Assembly (NCBI GenBank): GCA_964017195.1
Contig: OZ024891.1
Span: 3,883,920 to 3,947,919 of the forward strand
DNA from: Siderastrea radians
Lineage: Eukaryota > Cnidaria > Anthozoa > Scleractinia > Rhizangiidae
DNA length: 64,000 nucleotides
Direction of reading: 5' to 3'
This document shows, in pieces, positions 8,900-20,000 of the stretch. Within the stretch, counting starts at the first letter, position 1; each line of letters starts with the position of its first letter. The translations under genes and the position numbers were made by a program. The notes under the pieces were generated by a model. That model did no database searches and was not told the DNA's origin. It was given only the letters and a program-made list of their open reading frames with translations.

Positions 8900-11800
8900 A
8901 TTCTGACTGTGACCTTTAGCCGCTTTCTGTAAACATTTGTAGCAAAATTTGGTAACTGAACTCGCTATCATCTAAAAAATTGCAAGGTCTGAAAAAAGCT
9001 CGGCAGCTGTTTACCCCTCAGTTAAAAACCAAATCTTCTTTAAAAGAAATCAAGCTTACCTTCGTTCGCCATAGAGAGCAGCTGCTCCGCAACTTGGCGG
9101 AGAGTCTGCCTCTGATCATGAAAACTGCTTATTGTGGCGTCACACTCCATGTTTCCCGGTATGTTCCGGCTTACTAGCAGCATATAAGCAAAGCATGCCG
9201 GGTAGGCTACCAGTGTGCATGCCTGACCTTGGGTAGGGTCATCAACTCGTCCCCAGAGCCCGCGCGCATTTACGGTCAGCGGGATCGAAATGCCCCGGAC
9301 TCTGGGAACACTCTGGGATAATCAAAAACCGGATGCCACTTTTTAGGCTTCCGGTTTTTTAAAGCGCATGCTCAGCGACACAGCGGCAAAATGAGTGCGC
9401 GTGCGCTAACTCGTTCCCGCCATTTTCGAGGGCGGGCGCAAGCAGAGAGACTGGATTCAAGGGAAACCATTTGGGGGAAAATGGTGGCAAATTAAAAATT
9501 CCCGTCAGTTGTTTTCATTTCGCGGAGATAAGTCCGTCACAAAACAAATAAGGTTTTCACCTTCAAGACAGTTCCTAGAGAGACTCTTCTTCCACATATC
9601 TTTTTTAGCAAACTAATTGTCTTCGCCACCTTAGTAAATTTTTCGCTCGAAGTCAATGGCTCGTAGGTGAAACATGAATTGTACCAGGTAAGCTTATACT
9701 TTTGCCGTAGCAGTATTGGCTTTCGCCTGTTCTAAAGGTCAATTACCTAGCTGTTATTTGAGGGCTAAAACTCGGGATAAGTCTGTTTGCAAGAAAAAGA
9801 TAATTGCAAAAGCTGGTAGTCAAAATTAAATCCACAGAAAAACTCGCCTGAAATTCAGGCTATAAAGCGAAAACAACATGCGGACCGCTGAGGAAACGAG
9901 ACTTTTGCTTGCTTTATTCATCACGAAGTACAGAATTGATTCTTACTTATACGTCTTTCTAAAGTGCTTAATGAACTTGGATTGGCATGATAGATGCAGG
10001 AATAAAATTCTGAAACCTTGAGACAAATATTGGGAAGTCTTATTTTTTCCTAGGTTCAGTTTCCATGCCAGACAAAGTGTCGTTAGTCGCAACTCAAACT
10101 TACAATCAATCGATTTTTTACAGACAGAGAGCAAAGAGAGGAAAGTTTGTTATTTCAAAACGCTTTTTTTATAAAGAAATAAAAGCGAAAACTACTCTAC
10201 AATCACCGAACGGAAAGGAGTTTATATAATTGGAGAAGTTATAAAAGTACTTAAATAAATGTGCAAATATAATCCTCGATCACGGCGTTCTGGCATCAGA
10301 CTGCAGTACTGGAAAAGTTTTCTACAAATCTATAACTTTAGATTTAACTGATTTTAGAAATAAATTCGTTGGAAAGTGAAAGAAACTATAATCACACATG
10401 ATTCTAGGAGCTGAAAGCACGCTGAAGGTTTATTTCATACAAGCCGAAAGAAGGTGATTCAAAAAATCGTAATCCAGCTGTTTATGACTGATGTGTGGTA
10501 ATTTTTCTTTCTTAGCAACCGCTCGTAACACCATCTACCTTGTATCGGTACCGGTGCTAATGTAACCTTAACTTCAATTTACCAGGTCATCCAAAACAGC
10601 GAAAAGTCTTGATGGAATTGGCTGATTTCGCAGCGCTCGTGATCGTGAACAAGTTTTGGGAAGACGGAGCAACTGTTGTTGTTTTTCCGAATTTGATTTC
10701 AGTGCTGTCCATTGGAAGCTGAGCAGCCCGAGTGAACTCTTCTGATATGTTAAAGGAATAATCTATGGAGACACAATAGAGTTTTAGTCTCAGTCTTCTC
10801 TCTCTTCATGCATTTTTATCAACGCGCTACATCCAACACAAGCCACACAATAACGGCTCCGAACTAATTTTCACTTTTGTTGACAGCACCAAACCCTTTA
10901 TGCAAAGTGTATGAGTACAACAAGTTTCAAACCCCTTCAACAAAACCAATCTTACCTCGCTGACTCTTGCTTTCTGGTTACATACTACATAACGTGGAAC
11001 TTTCTTTGCAGTTATAATAGCTTTCTGATCATAACCGGAAACAAGAAAATGACCGGAAGCCCGCCAAAAAGCCGAGCATGCGCATTCATTTTGCCGCTGT
11101 GTCATGCTCAGCAGTCTACGAACTGAGCATGCGTTACGGGTCGTGTAAAGACAAAAAAGGCGCGAAGTATTACGACGTCCCCTTGTTTTTGGCGCCTTCG
11201 ACATTAACGCGAGACTCGCGTGAAAATGAAAATAATCCTCGCTAGCAGTCTCGCGAAGATGGCCGCACCGGTTTCTATAAATTTGTTTCACTTCGCGTTA
11301 GAAAATTCAGTTCAGAAAGGAGACCGGACCTCTAATGAAAAGAACGCCAATATGAGGCGCTGAAGACTGTTGTTGTTGATGGTAAAGCTACCATTTGTGT
11401 GTTGCCAGCTGAATATGGAAGATCTCTCAGTGACTGGCTGCCTCAATATGTTTGTGACTGAATGTGTGAACAATGGCGAAGAGAAAATTAACTCTTTTAT
11501 TGTAGTCGTATCGTCATTAAACTTTTTGATAGAAGAACAAATATCAAGCATGACTGTTTTCAAGGGTACTGAAAACGTAGCCATTGTCAAGGAGTGCCGC
11601 CGCAAATTTTATTTCACATCTTACGGCCCTTTACAAAATGAACAAATTTTCAGCGACATCTGTCAGTGAAAGAAAACGATAGTCATGGACGGGGTTCATT
11701 TGGCAGTCGAATAGTGTGTAAAACCTTTTTGTGTTTTGTAAGCTTACTAATTTGAAAAGTCTAATTGAGCAAGAAATTCAACCTTTAAAAAAACGTGACC

Positions 11801-13150
11801 TTGTTTTTAGCGCGCGGCACTGTACACGCGTAAAAATTAGCTTAAATTTTTTTACAGAATACGAATGCTTATTTATTAAGGAAGACACAGAGCAAATCAA
11901 CTGTACTGATGCTATTAAACGGTCTTGGACAAAGTAGAGCGGTCATTTATTTGTGAAACGTACCCGAGCTGGCGTTGTGTCATGTTCGCCTTTCGACTGT
12001 GCTGGTGTTGTGTTTTCTCCACCACTACGTCGGTAAATATTTTACAACGGTATAGGTTTTGTACCGAAAGCTCGTGTGCCGAAATACTAAAACATTACAT
12101 AGAATAAACACAACAAAATGACTTAGGTACAATTTATTGACGAGTATCACAGGTCTATATAAGTAATTCAACTCAGTGAATCAAGGCAAACTGAACAGCC
12201 ACTTTTTAGTACAGCTAGAAACATTAAAAATCTATCATAATCAAGGATGGACAATTTCTTACACAGACAATCAAAGTTAAGAGTGAAAACAATTTAATAC
12301 TAAAGAAAGACCTTTTACCTACACTCGAAGAGGTTTATCAGTCCTGCCAGCTGCAAACTTTCAAAGCTTACAAATACGACAGATACGATGTCTTGCAAAA
12401 ATAAACCGGATCGCTGTTCTCGTTGTTTTTGTCATTCTGTCCGGCAGCTGCACCAGTTTTTGCACCACGCAATTTAAGAATCCAATCCACCATTCACTTT
12501 TCAGCTACAGTGAGATTATCTGCTCCAGTTTAACAAAATAAGCTTAAATTCTGTCTTCTGTTCCATCAAACTCGCACATGGCTCCGCGGACTGAACGGAT
12601 TTTTAATACAAAGCCGCTTATTTTAACTTCCACGACTGCACTGGAAAGACTGCCAACTTTCATGCGCTTTAGACAATGTTGAGAACAATTTTCAAGCCAT
12701 CAGTGTCCATGAACCATAATTTAGAGCTGGAAATTAGAGGAATTATTCCAAAGTTGTGCTCCTTCGACCGTCGTTTATCCTGAAGCGGGTATTCATTCAG
12801 CTTTGTCAAGAACCGCTGCAACATATTACAGGGTTTTGGCGCCTTTTTCGTTTCGTTTTAATCATCCGCCGACACTTGTTCCCTTTTTTACGTCTTGTCT
12901 AATAATAAGCGGCTTTGTATTTCGATTCTTTGTTAGTTTGCATCGCCCATTTTCTGATTTCTTTCCCACTGTCCGTCTCTGGCGTGATGGAAAACGTCCA
13001 GCAAAAACATGGCAAGACATTTTCGTTTCCTGTTTTGAAACTTCTCACTCGTAGACTTCCGGTAAATTTTAGTAGCCAATCAGATTTCGATTCGCCAGCA
13101 TTTTGATATTGATTATCCCTATCTCAGAGGTCTTGCATCCTTGGTGCTGA
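8900..13150. other. Interior of the 8.5-kb element, no gene recognised
   Basis: Only short frames without family resemblance. Near 9185-9245 there is an inverted copy of 6242-6300 (around CCCAAGGTCAGGCAT). GC-richer, promoter-like patches lie at 9300-9440 and 11040-11290, the latter with AAGATGGCCGC (YY1-type) and GAGCATGCGCA (NRF1-type). A short inverted pair (AAGCCGCTTATT) is at 12611/12905. Confidence 0.4.
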
Positions 13151-13179
13151 CCAAAAGAAATGCAGCCTCTGGGAAAGAG

Positions 13180-14317
13180 ATTGTAGGGTCATGTGATGGA
13201 GTTAACTAGTTTATCAAGCGTAAAGTTCATATCAAAACTTGAAGTTTAATTAAACTCAAAACTTGAATGTTGTTTGGCGCATCTTCGAGAGCGCTGAACC
13301 GATACTTGACGTTCGAGGGAAGACTTACATGTGGAGGCGAAGGCTTGATTGTTGTAAAGATACTTTACTGTTCAAACGAAGGCTTGAATGTTGAAGCAGA
13401 TATATGAATGTTGAAGCGAGTACCTGATTGTTGAAGAGAAAACTTCAATCTTGAATCTTTTTCTAGCATCTTAGAACTTAAAATGATTACAGTGAGGTTT
13501 GATGTTGAATTCAAAGTAGGGATTTTGTAATCAAAACTCCAGGTCTAAATCATAAACATATCGGGGTTGGAAGCGGAATCATTGGACTTTGGATATTCAT
13601 GATTCCTGTCTTATTTTACCTCAATGATTCATGATTCATTTATAAATTTTATTCGATATTCATGATTCATGTTTCATTCTTTTCATCCAGTTTTCAAAAT
13701 AACGTGTTACCAAGTTTCTGTTGTTTTTCGCTTACAAGCTGGTTGCGCATTCCGGTTCCCTGCTAGCAGAATTTTCCAAATGGAGACTCTTCTTGCACAG
13801 AATTATGCCGGAAACCGATCTAAAATATTTCAGTCGTCAAATTATTTCGAAATATTCACTGTGTGTAACATACTTGATCACTGTAAAGTTAGTAAGGGAT
13901 GAAGATGTGAAGCCAAGGGTACGTGTTTTCATTGCCTTCCTATAGGGGGGTCTGGGGTCATGCTCCCCCAGAAAATTTTGAAAATTAGATGCTCAGAAAT
14001 ACGATTTCAGGCCATTTCTGGAATATAGTTGTTAAGAATTTAGTAAAATGACCCATCAGTTTTAGTTTTGTTACATTCTATATTCACAAGCCTCTAATAT
14101 CAATGGAAGCATTCATTTGTTATTTATGATTCTTTTAGCCATCTCCATTATTCAGGATTCCCAGATTTTAAACACAAAGATTCATGATTCCTACCAGTTT
14201 TACAGCTATGATTCATGATTCATGATTCCGCTTCCACCCCCGATAAACATAGCATTTAAAATGGAGACTTGGATGTTAAAAACAAAACTTGAATCTTGGC
14301 GGAGATATAACGCCATA
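13180..14317 (-). repeat. Right long TIR of the 8.5-kb element, interrupted
   Basis: Reverse complement of 5819-6257, split by the element at 13561-14243. Confidence 0.75.
13561..14243. mobile_element. 683-bp non-autonomous element with 8-bp duplication (hAT- or P-like)
   Basis: TIRs TCGGGG(G)TGGAAGCGGAATC at both ends, with subterminal AATCATGAATCATG repeats. TAAACATA flanks both sides (13553-13560, 14244-14251). The uninterrupted left TIR near 5885-5900 shows a single TAAACATA, which proves both insertion and target duplication within this window. An 8-bp duplication fits hAT or P superfamilies. No transposase. Confidence 0.9.
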
Positions 14318-14323
14318 CATTAG

Positions 14324-15379
14324 CACTTGGCAAATTTCCTTTGCATATTTTGCGGTCAAAATTCGAAACGTCAAGTAAGAGACGAAACCAGGGACGAAAC
14401 AAGTAATTATTACGAGGAAACTAAAAATAACTAAAATGACAAGTGCACGACTAAGACAAAATAAACTGTAAAACGTGACAAGAAAGCTAATTGCGCAATC
14501 TTTGGGTTAACATGTGGTCGTACTCAAAAATGCGGAATCTCGAGAACTCGAACCCCAATATCTCGAACTTATCGCTAGCTCGAATCAAAAGCATTTCACG
14601 TTATTTTTACTATTTATTCGGCCGGCGATAACTCTCGACTGCGAAACGTTTTACAAGTGTTTCAGCTGACAATTCGAGTTTTTATACTTATCATGATTCT
14701 ACTGTGAAGTACTTTAGAACTCACAAGATCGTTCGAAATCTAGTATGATGTGTGACTAATTATCAAAATTTAATATGGTATTTTTTGAAATCGTATGAGA
14801 AAGAAAAAGTTTTAATGGCCAATTGTCAAGTCACATTTTGCCTGACTTGTGCGTGACTTGTACAAAAAAGTGTGACTTGTACATTTTTTCATTTCTTGCG
14901 AAACTTACTCGTCATGCATGATGAATGCGCATGGGAACACGCTCTTCCAAGAAGCCGGAAAAAGTGACATGAGAGCTAAAAATAAAAAATCCGAAAAAAG
15001 TGACTATGACTAAATATGCAAACTTGTCAAAGAGAGCTAAAACTAACTAAAGTGACAAATAATTGGGTAAGAAATAAAACGACGTGCTCTTTTCACAAGA
15101 AAGGCCAGAAAACTTCATAGTAAAAAGCGACAAGTGAACGAGTTAGTGAAAAAGGAAACGTGATGGGAAAGCTAAACTGAAATTAAATAACCATAGATGA
15201 GAGAGAGACGAACCAGCAATCGTGACAAGAAAACTAAAAATAAATATGACGGCAACTGCACGAGTAAGAGATAAAAAGAATCCGAAGGGTGACAAGAAAG
15301 CAAACAAATTGGGGGGGGGGGGAGTGACTATGAGACGAAACGAGCAACTTCACACTGTAAAAAGATTGTTTTGATATTA
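14324..15379. repeat. Degenerate A-rich repeat family, right part
   Basis: Repeats the phrases seen at 3651-4769 (for example AAGCTAAACTGAAATTAAAT at 15170, compare 3780; GAACCAGCAATCGTGA at 15210, compare 3822), plus a G10 run at 15312. No gene. Confidence 0.5.
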
Positions 15380-15600
15380 CAGTCAACGCGCTTCATGCAT
15401 GAACGGTCATTTTATGAAGATTGCATTCTTCACATGCGCATTCCTTTCTTTAATTGGATAAACGTATTCTTGTAGATAGATTGAAAGATAACCATTTTTT
15501 TTCGATGAACGAAATCGATTCTTCAAAAGGTCTCACGTAACATCAGAAATCGTCTACCTGGCGTACTCGGAAGAAGTGCTAATCAATTACTTCAGGGATG

Positions 15601-15810
15601 TCATCCATTATCAAGGATCTTAACCTCCACAAGAAAACTAGAAAATGGTTGAGTCGTCGCGTGGACTGAATAGTGTCGGACGATTTTATGAACAGCTCCT
15701 TTTGGCACTCTCGTGTTCCGTGGAATATCTGACAACCCCAATCCAGCATTGAAAAGGTTAACGATTTCGTTCCTTGCATTAAAAGGCAAAGGTTTACTCG
15801 TTCCTTGCAT
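15601..15810 (-). pseudogene. Tc1/mariner transposase N-terminal HTH fragment
   Basis: Sixty-nine codons containing ARNEIVNLFNAGLGLSDIPR followed by VPKGAVHKIVRHY, the spacing of the first paired-like helix-turn-helix of Tc1-family transposases. The frame is lost after this point. The N-terminal Met lies within a 31-bp tandem repeat. Confidence 0.55.
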
Positions 15811-15861
15811 TAGAAGGCAAAGATTTACTCGTTCCTTGCATTAGAAGGCAAAGGTTTACCA
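15769..15861. repeat. 31-bp tandem repeat, three copies
   Basis: GTTCCTTGCATTAGAAGGCA plus AAGGTTTACTC repeated at 15769, 15800 and 15831 with one or two differences. Confidence 0.9.
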
Positions 15862-16417
15862 GGATCCTAAAAGCTCCCAAGCGAATTTCTTGCCATTTGG
15901 AGTGAGGAAACCTAAACTTTCATGTTCCGATCATGTGCAAACCTATGTAGACCGCAACAAACCGCGGCGAAAACCGTTACACGTTTAACATTGTGGCGGC
16001 TGTTGTTTATATTTTCTGCGGGTTTCCAATTAAGCCACGAAACCTCCAGCCAAAGAATAAGTTGCCTTGTTAAAATTAGAGACTCCTTTGGATTTTCTTT
16101 CTAAGGATTTTCTCTTTACGGGTTATTTCTGTCGGCTTTACGTTCTCGCCATTTTTTGCGCCGGCTTGAAAACAATAAAAATATCACGCGTGACATCCCG
16201 GAAAATTGAGCTAAAAAACTAACTTTTCAGTTCTGTTCGGAAAGTTTGAATTATTATTAGGATGTAACAAAAAAATTTCGAATAACTAAAATAGTGTTTC
16301 GAATATAGAATCCAAGTTTCAAAGAATCGCTAAATTTTTGGAAAAATGAAATCGAAGAATGAACTAATCAATGAATATTTGAAGTTGAGCGTTCATGCGT
16401 GAACCGCGTTGACTGTA

Positions 16418-16761
16418 ATGGATCGCTAATAGCAGCTCTTAGCAGTGTAAAATTAAAAATTCACACTGCTCAAGGCCACTTGTTTAATGCGGAAATGGTC
16501 TTAAGTTATACCAAATTTAGAAAACTTAGTTGATTTTTATGAAAGGAAATGAGAAAACTTGTTTTAAATAAACGTGAGTTGTTCTTTCCGGATGTACATC
16601 ATTGTTTACGTGGCCAATGTCATCCAATGGGGATGAAGCATTAACAAGCACATAACTAGAAGAGAGCCACAAAAGATCATACAATTTGACACTTTTCGAA
16701 GACGCAGCACTAGCAGGTTATCCAAAGCAAGTTCGTGTTCCAATTCAAACCACCACTGGAA
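16418..16761 (+). promoter_or_regulatory. Presumed actin 5' region
   Basis: Lies directly upstream of the actin start. Two CCAAT motifs occur at 16614-16618 and 16624-16628. No obvious TATA box or CArG box was seen. An upstream noncoding exon is possible but not identified. Confidence 0.35.
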
Positions 16762-17016
16762 ATGTTTGATGAAGATACTGCTGCTTTAGTCATCGATAAT
16801 GGCTCCGGTATGTGCAAGGCCGGTTTTGCTGGAGATGACGCTCCCTGTGCAGTGTTTCCATCCATCGTTGGTCGTCCAAGGCATCAGAATATGATGGTTG
16901 GTATGGGTCAGCAAGATCCTTTCGTCGGAGACGAAGCCCAGAGCAAGAGAGGCACCCTGACTCTAAAATATCCCATCGAACACGGAATAGTAACCAACTG
17001 GGATGAAATGGAGAGA
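16762..17016 (+). CDS. actin: Actin coding exon 1 (codons 1-85)
   Basis: From the ATG to MER just before the gtaagt donor. Contains phosphate-binding loop 1, the D-loop and the KYPIEHGIV stretch. Confidence 0.93.
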
Positions 17017-20000
17017 GTAAGTTGAGTTTATCAACTACTAACGTCCCTCAACATCAAATGAAAACCCTGAACAATAACTCAAAGGGGTAGAAGAACATAA
17101 AAGGAATTCTAGAAAGCTGCCGAGGGGAGGAATGGACAATCTAAATTGTTTATTATTATTTTTTTAAATCTAAGATCTGGCATTACACCTTTTACAATGA
17201 GCTGCGCGTTGCACCCCAAAACCACCCAGTTCTAATGACAGAAGCTCCGCTCAACCCAAAAGCAAACAGAGAAAAGATGACTCAGGTACGTAGCTAAAGA
17301 AAAACCATTTTTACCAGTTTCAACTGTATTAAACTGTGCGATTGTACACCAGCTCACTGAGGTTTTGGATCGCTTTATTCAGAAAGTTGTTAACTTAAAT
17401 CAGAGCATGATTGAAGTACTTTACTGTTTGAAGAAAACAGGTTTTTTTACTGCCTTTCACGAGTTTTCATCAGTTTCGAACAGGGGGGGGGGGGGAGGTG
17501 ACTCTTTTGTTTCCAGTTGTTTATTCGTGACCGACTCATCGCTGCCAGTATGACGTCACACGGCGAGAGAGCGCTGTTCAGTTTTACGCGGGATTGAGTT
17601 TAGGTGCGCCACGACAGAGGTCAAGAAAGGATTAGATTTATTGCTTTTATAGCTACTGTTCGCTAATTCCTCGTAAGTGTGTACTCTTTTAAATTTTTAC
17701 TGCCTGTGTGTCAAATTTGTTTCTTGTTTTGTGTTCCCGTAATCCTGTAATTTGGTTTATTTTTTGAACGGGACAAACCGCGGGACCGCCATTTTACTTC
17801 CGGGACAAGCGAAGTCCGTTTAAAACATCCACCTTTTTACTACACAGTTTGCTTCAGAAAGCTTCATAATAGGAGGTTTTACTACTTGATTATCAACGTT
17901 TAATTTCACCGTCGTTCTGTGTCGCTTGGCCTAGCCGATATCCACGTCTTTCCGTTTGAGTGCGAAGGTGTTGCTTTCGTCTAAAATTTGTTAACTTATT
18001 GCTCGTGCCTTGGCGAACTTCTTCAGTTGGCTGGTGTAAATTCTCTTTCCAGGTTCTTTTTTTTCTTTTCACTAGCTTACTGTGGTGTACTACGTCGGTT
18101 CCTGTTAAAATCTGTTGGATTTTGTGGCTTTTGCTGGCCGTGTTGATTCTTTCATTTCAGTGCTTGTATATATAATTTAGAGGGGTCCTCAGTGTTGCTT
18201 GAGTTTGCTTTTTATTGCAGTTGTGCCTGGCTTTGCTTTTCTCACTTCGCTATTTTATTTTAGTTATCAAAGTAAACAATACAATAAAACTGGAAAATCC
18301 AAAAAAAAAAAAAATTGAGTAATTTAAGAAAGAAAAATTAATTAGTTTTAGTACTGTACAGAATTTTTAGGTGAAAGGTACTTTTTAAAAAAGTACAGTA
18401 AAATATCACTTAAGGTTATTTAATAAAGAATTATTATTTAAGGTTATTTTAATAAAGAAATATTATTAAATATAGTCAGAAGCATATCAAGGTCATATGC
18501 TTCTAATATAGTTTACTGTAAGAAACAAACAACCAATTATAATTTAATAATTAGTCTTTGTATTGTAAAAATTAATTAGGTGAAAGGAACTTTTTTTAAA
18601 AAAAGTACAGTAAAATATTATTTAAGGTTATTTAATAAAGAATTATTATTTAAGGTTATTTTAATAAAGAAATATTTATTAAATTTAGTTTACTGTAAGA
18701 AACAAACAAACAATTATAATTTAATAATTAGCTTTAGTATTGTAAAAATTAATTAGGTGAAAGGTACTTTTTTTAAAAAAAGGACAGTAAAAGGTTATTT
18801 AAGGTTATTTAATGAAAGAAATACAATAAAGGGAACAATAAAAATCAATGATGAATAATTATTTTGCAATTTTTATATTTATTGTGACTGTACTTTTAGT
18901 GTATGATTTTCATTTTGACATAACCTGGCTTTTTCCAGTACAGTGTCATCAAATTGTGTGCATGGTGGCAACTGCCATGCGTTGCCATGTTGTAATAGGT
19001 GTCATTGCGCAAGCCTTCCCAAAGCTTTCAAGGCTTCCCTGCAGTATTTACATTCCATCTACTGACAAATCCAAATCACAAGCCACTGGAGAATCAAATG
19101 TGCTCCAAAATCAAATAACAACAAAGTTAAGTGTGCTTGGAAAGTATTCCCCCCTTGTGTTATCCTTGTTTTTACTACAGTATAAAGTAAGACAAGTGCA
19201 CAACCCTGACCTGAACAATTTATTTTCTGCCATGTTTTCTTTCTTTGTAATTACCATCACCCTCATAACCCCCTTTTGCTGGGAAATGGTATACAAAACA
19301 TGTTATTACCAAATTTTGAAGTATCATAAAGGAATAAACTATTCACTGGAACTTCTACTATTTCCTGGTGTCATCATATTAAGGATGTGTTTGTCTCTGC
19401 TTGAGCCAGTTTATAATTTGTGCTTACAAGCTAAGCCAGTTCATAAATTCTCTTTGGTGCAATATGTATGGAGCCTTGCATCAAAATTCTTTCTTCCTAC
19501 TATTATGCTCACATTTGTCCTTTTCTTCCATTGCATTATTTTCAACCTTGATAGTCAAAATCTGCTAGTGGACCACAAACTTAATTCTGTTCTTGTTTAT
19601 GTTGTAGCAATTGCTCTTCTAATGGTGGTATCTGTTCTTCCCTATTCTATATTTGTGGTGTCATTTGTGGTGATTACAGTAGCAATGGGGGAGAGTTTTG
19701 ATGCAAGCTCAAGAGATCCCATAGAAATGTCCCTAGTTTTCCCTTTTCTGTATGTCATTCTTGGTATAATGTTGGGGTATTCATGTTTACAATCTATTGA
19801 ATTTCAGCACCCAGGCTCTCTCTTGAGTTTAGTTTTGAGGTCAAAAAGGTTTGTGATTTCTATTTCACTTGTGGATATAACAGGAAAGCCACATTCCTTT
19901 ATGTTTGCACCATATGCTACTACCACTGATTTGAGAGCACAAATTAATTTAAAACTGAACATAAGAAGTGATTCATACTGGCTGTCAAGTAGTGGCAAAC

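Larger units (their letters stand above)
5819..14317. mobile_element. 8.5-kb element with ~440-bp terminal inverted repeats and 6-bp target duplication
   Basis: The left end begins TATGGCGTTATATCTCCGCC and the right end finishes with its complement. Inverted similarity runs inward to about 6257 on the left and from about 13180 on the right, where it is split by a 683-bp insertion. CATTAG flanks both ends (5813-5818, 14318-14323). The TIRs are full of TTCAA-type short repeats (CATTCAAG, CAATCAAG). The interior holds a Penelope relic, a MITE and a minisatellite, but no transposase that I recognise, so it looks like a non-autonomous or composite element of unknown superfamily. Confidence 0.75.
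15380..16415. mobile_element. Tc1/mariner-like relic, 1036 bp
   Basis: TIRs CAGTCAACGCG(C/G)TTCA.GC, about 30 bp long, flanked by TA at 15378-15379 and 16416-16417, as expected for the Tc1/mariner group. The interior keeps only a transposase N-terminal fragment on the minus strand; the DDE/D core is missing, so the element is non-autonomous. Confidence 0.8.

Noticed and set aside
11370..11669. 99-codon frame in the 8.5-kb element
   Set aside because: No recognisable family and an overlapping antisense frame of equal length; not distinguishable from chance.
17960..18175. Small membrane protein of 71 aa in the P-like 5' region
   Set aside because: Hydrophobicity follows from T-rich DNA; no conserved motif or supported start.
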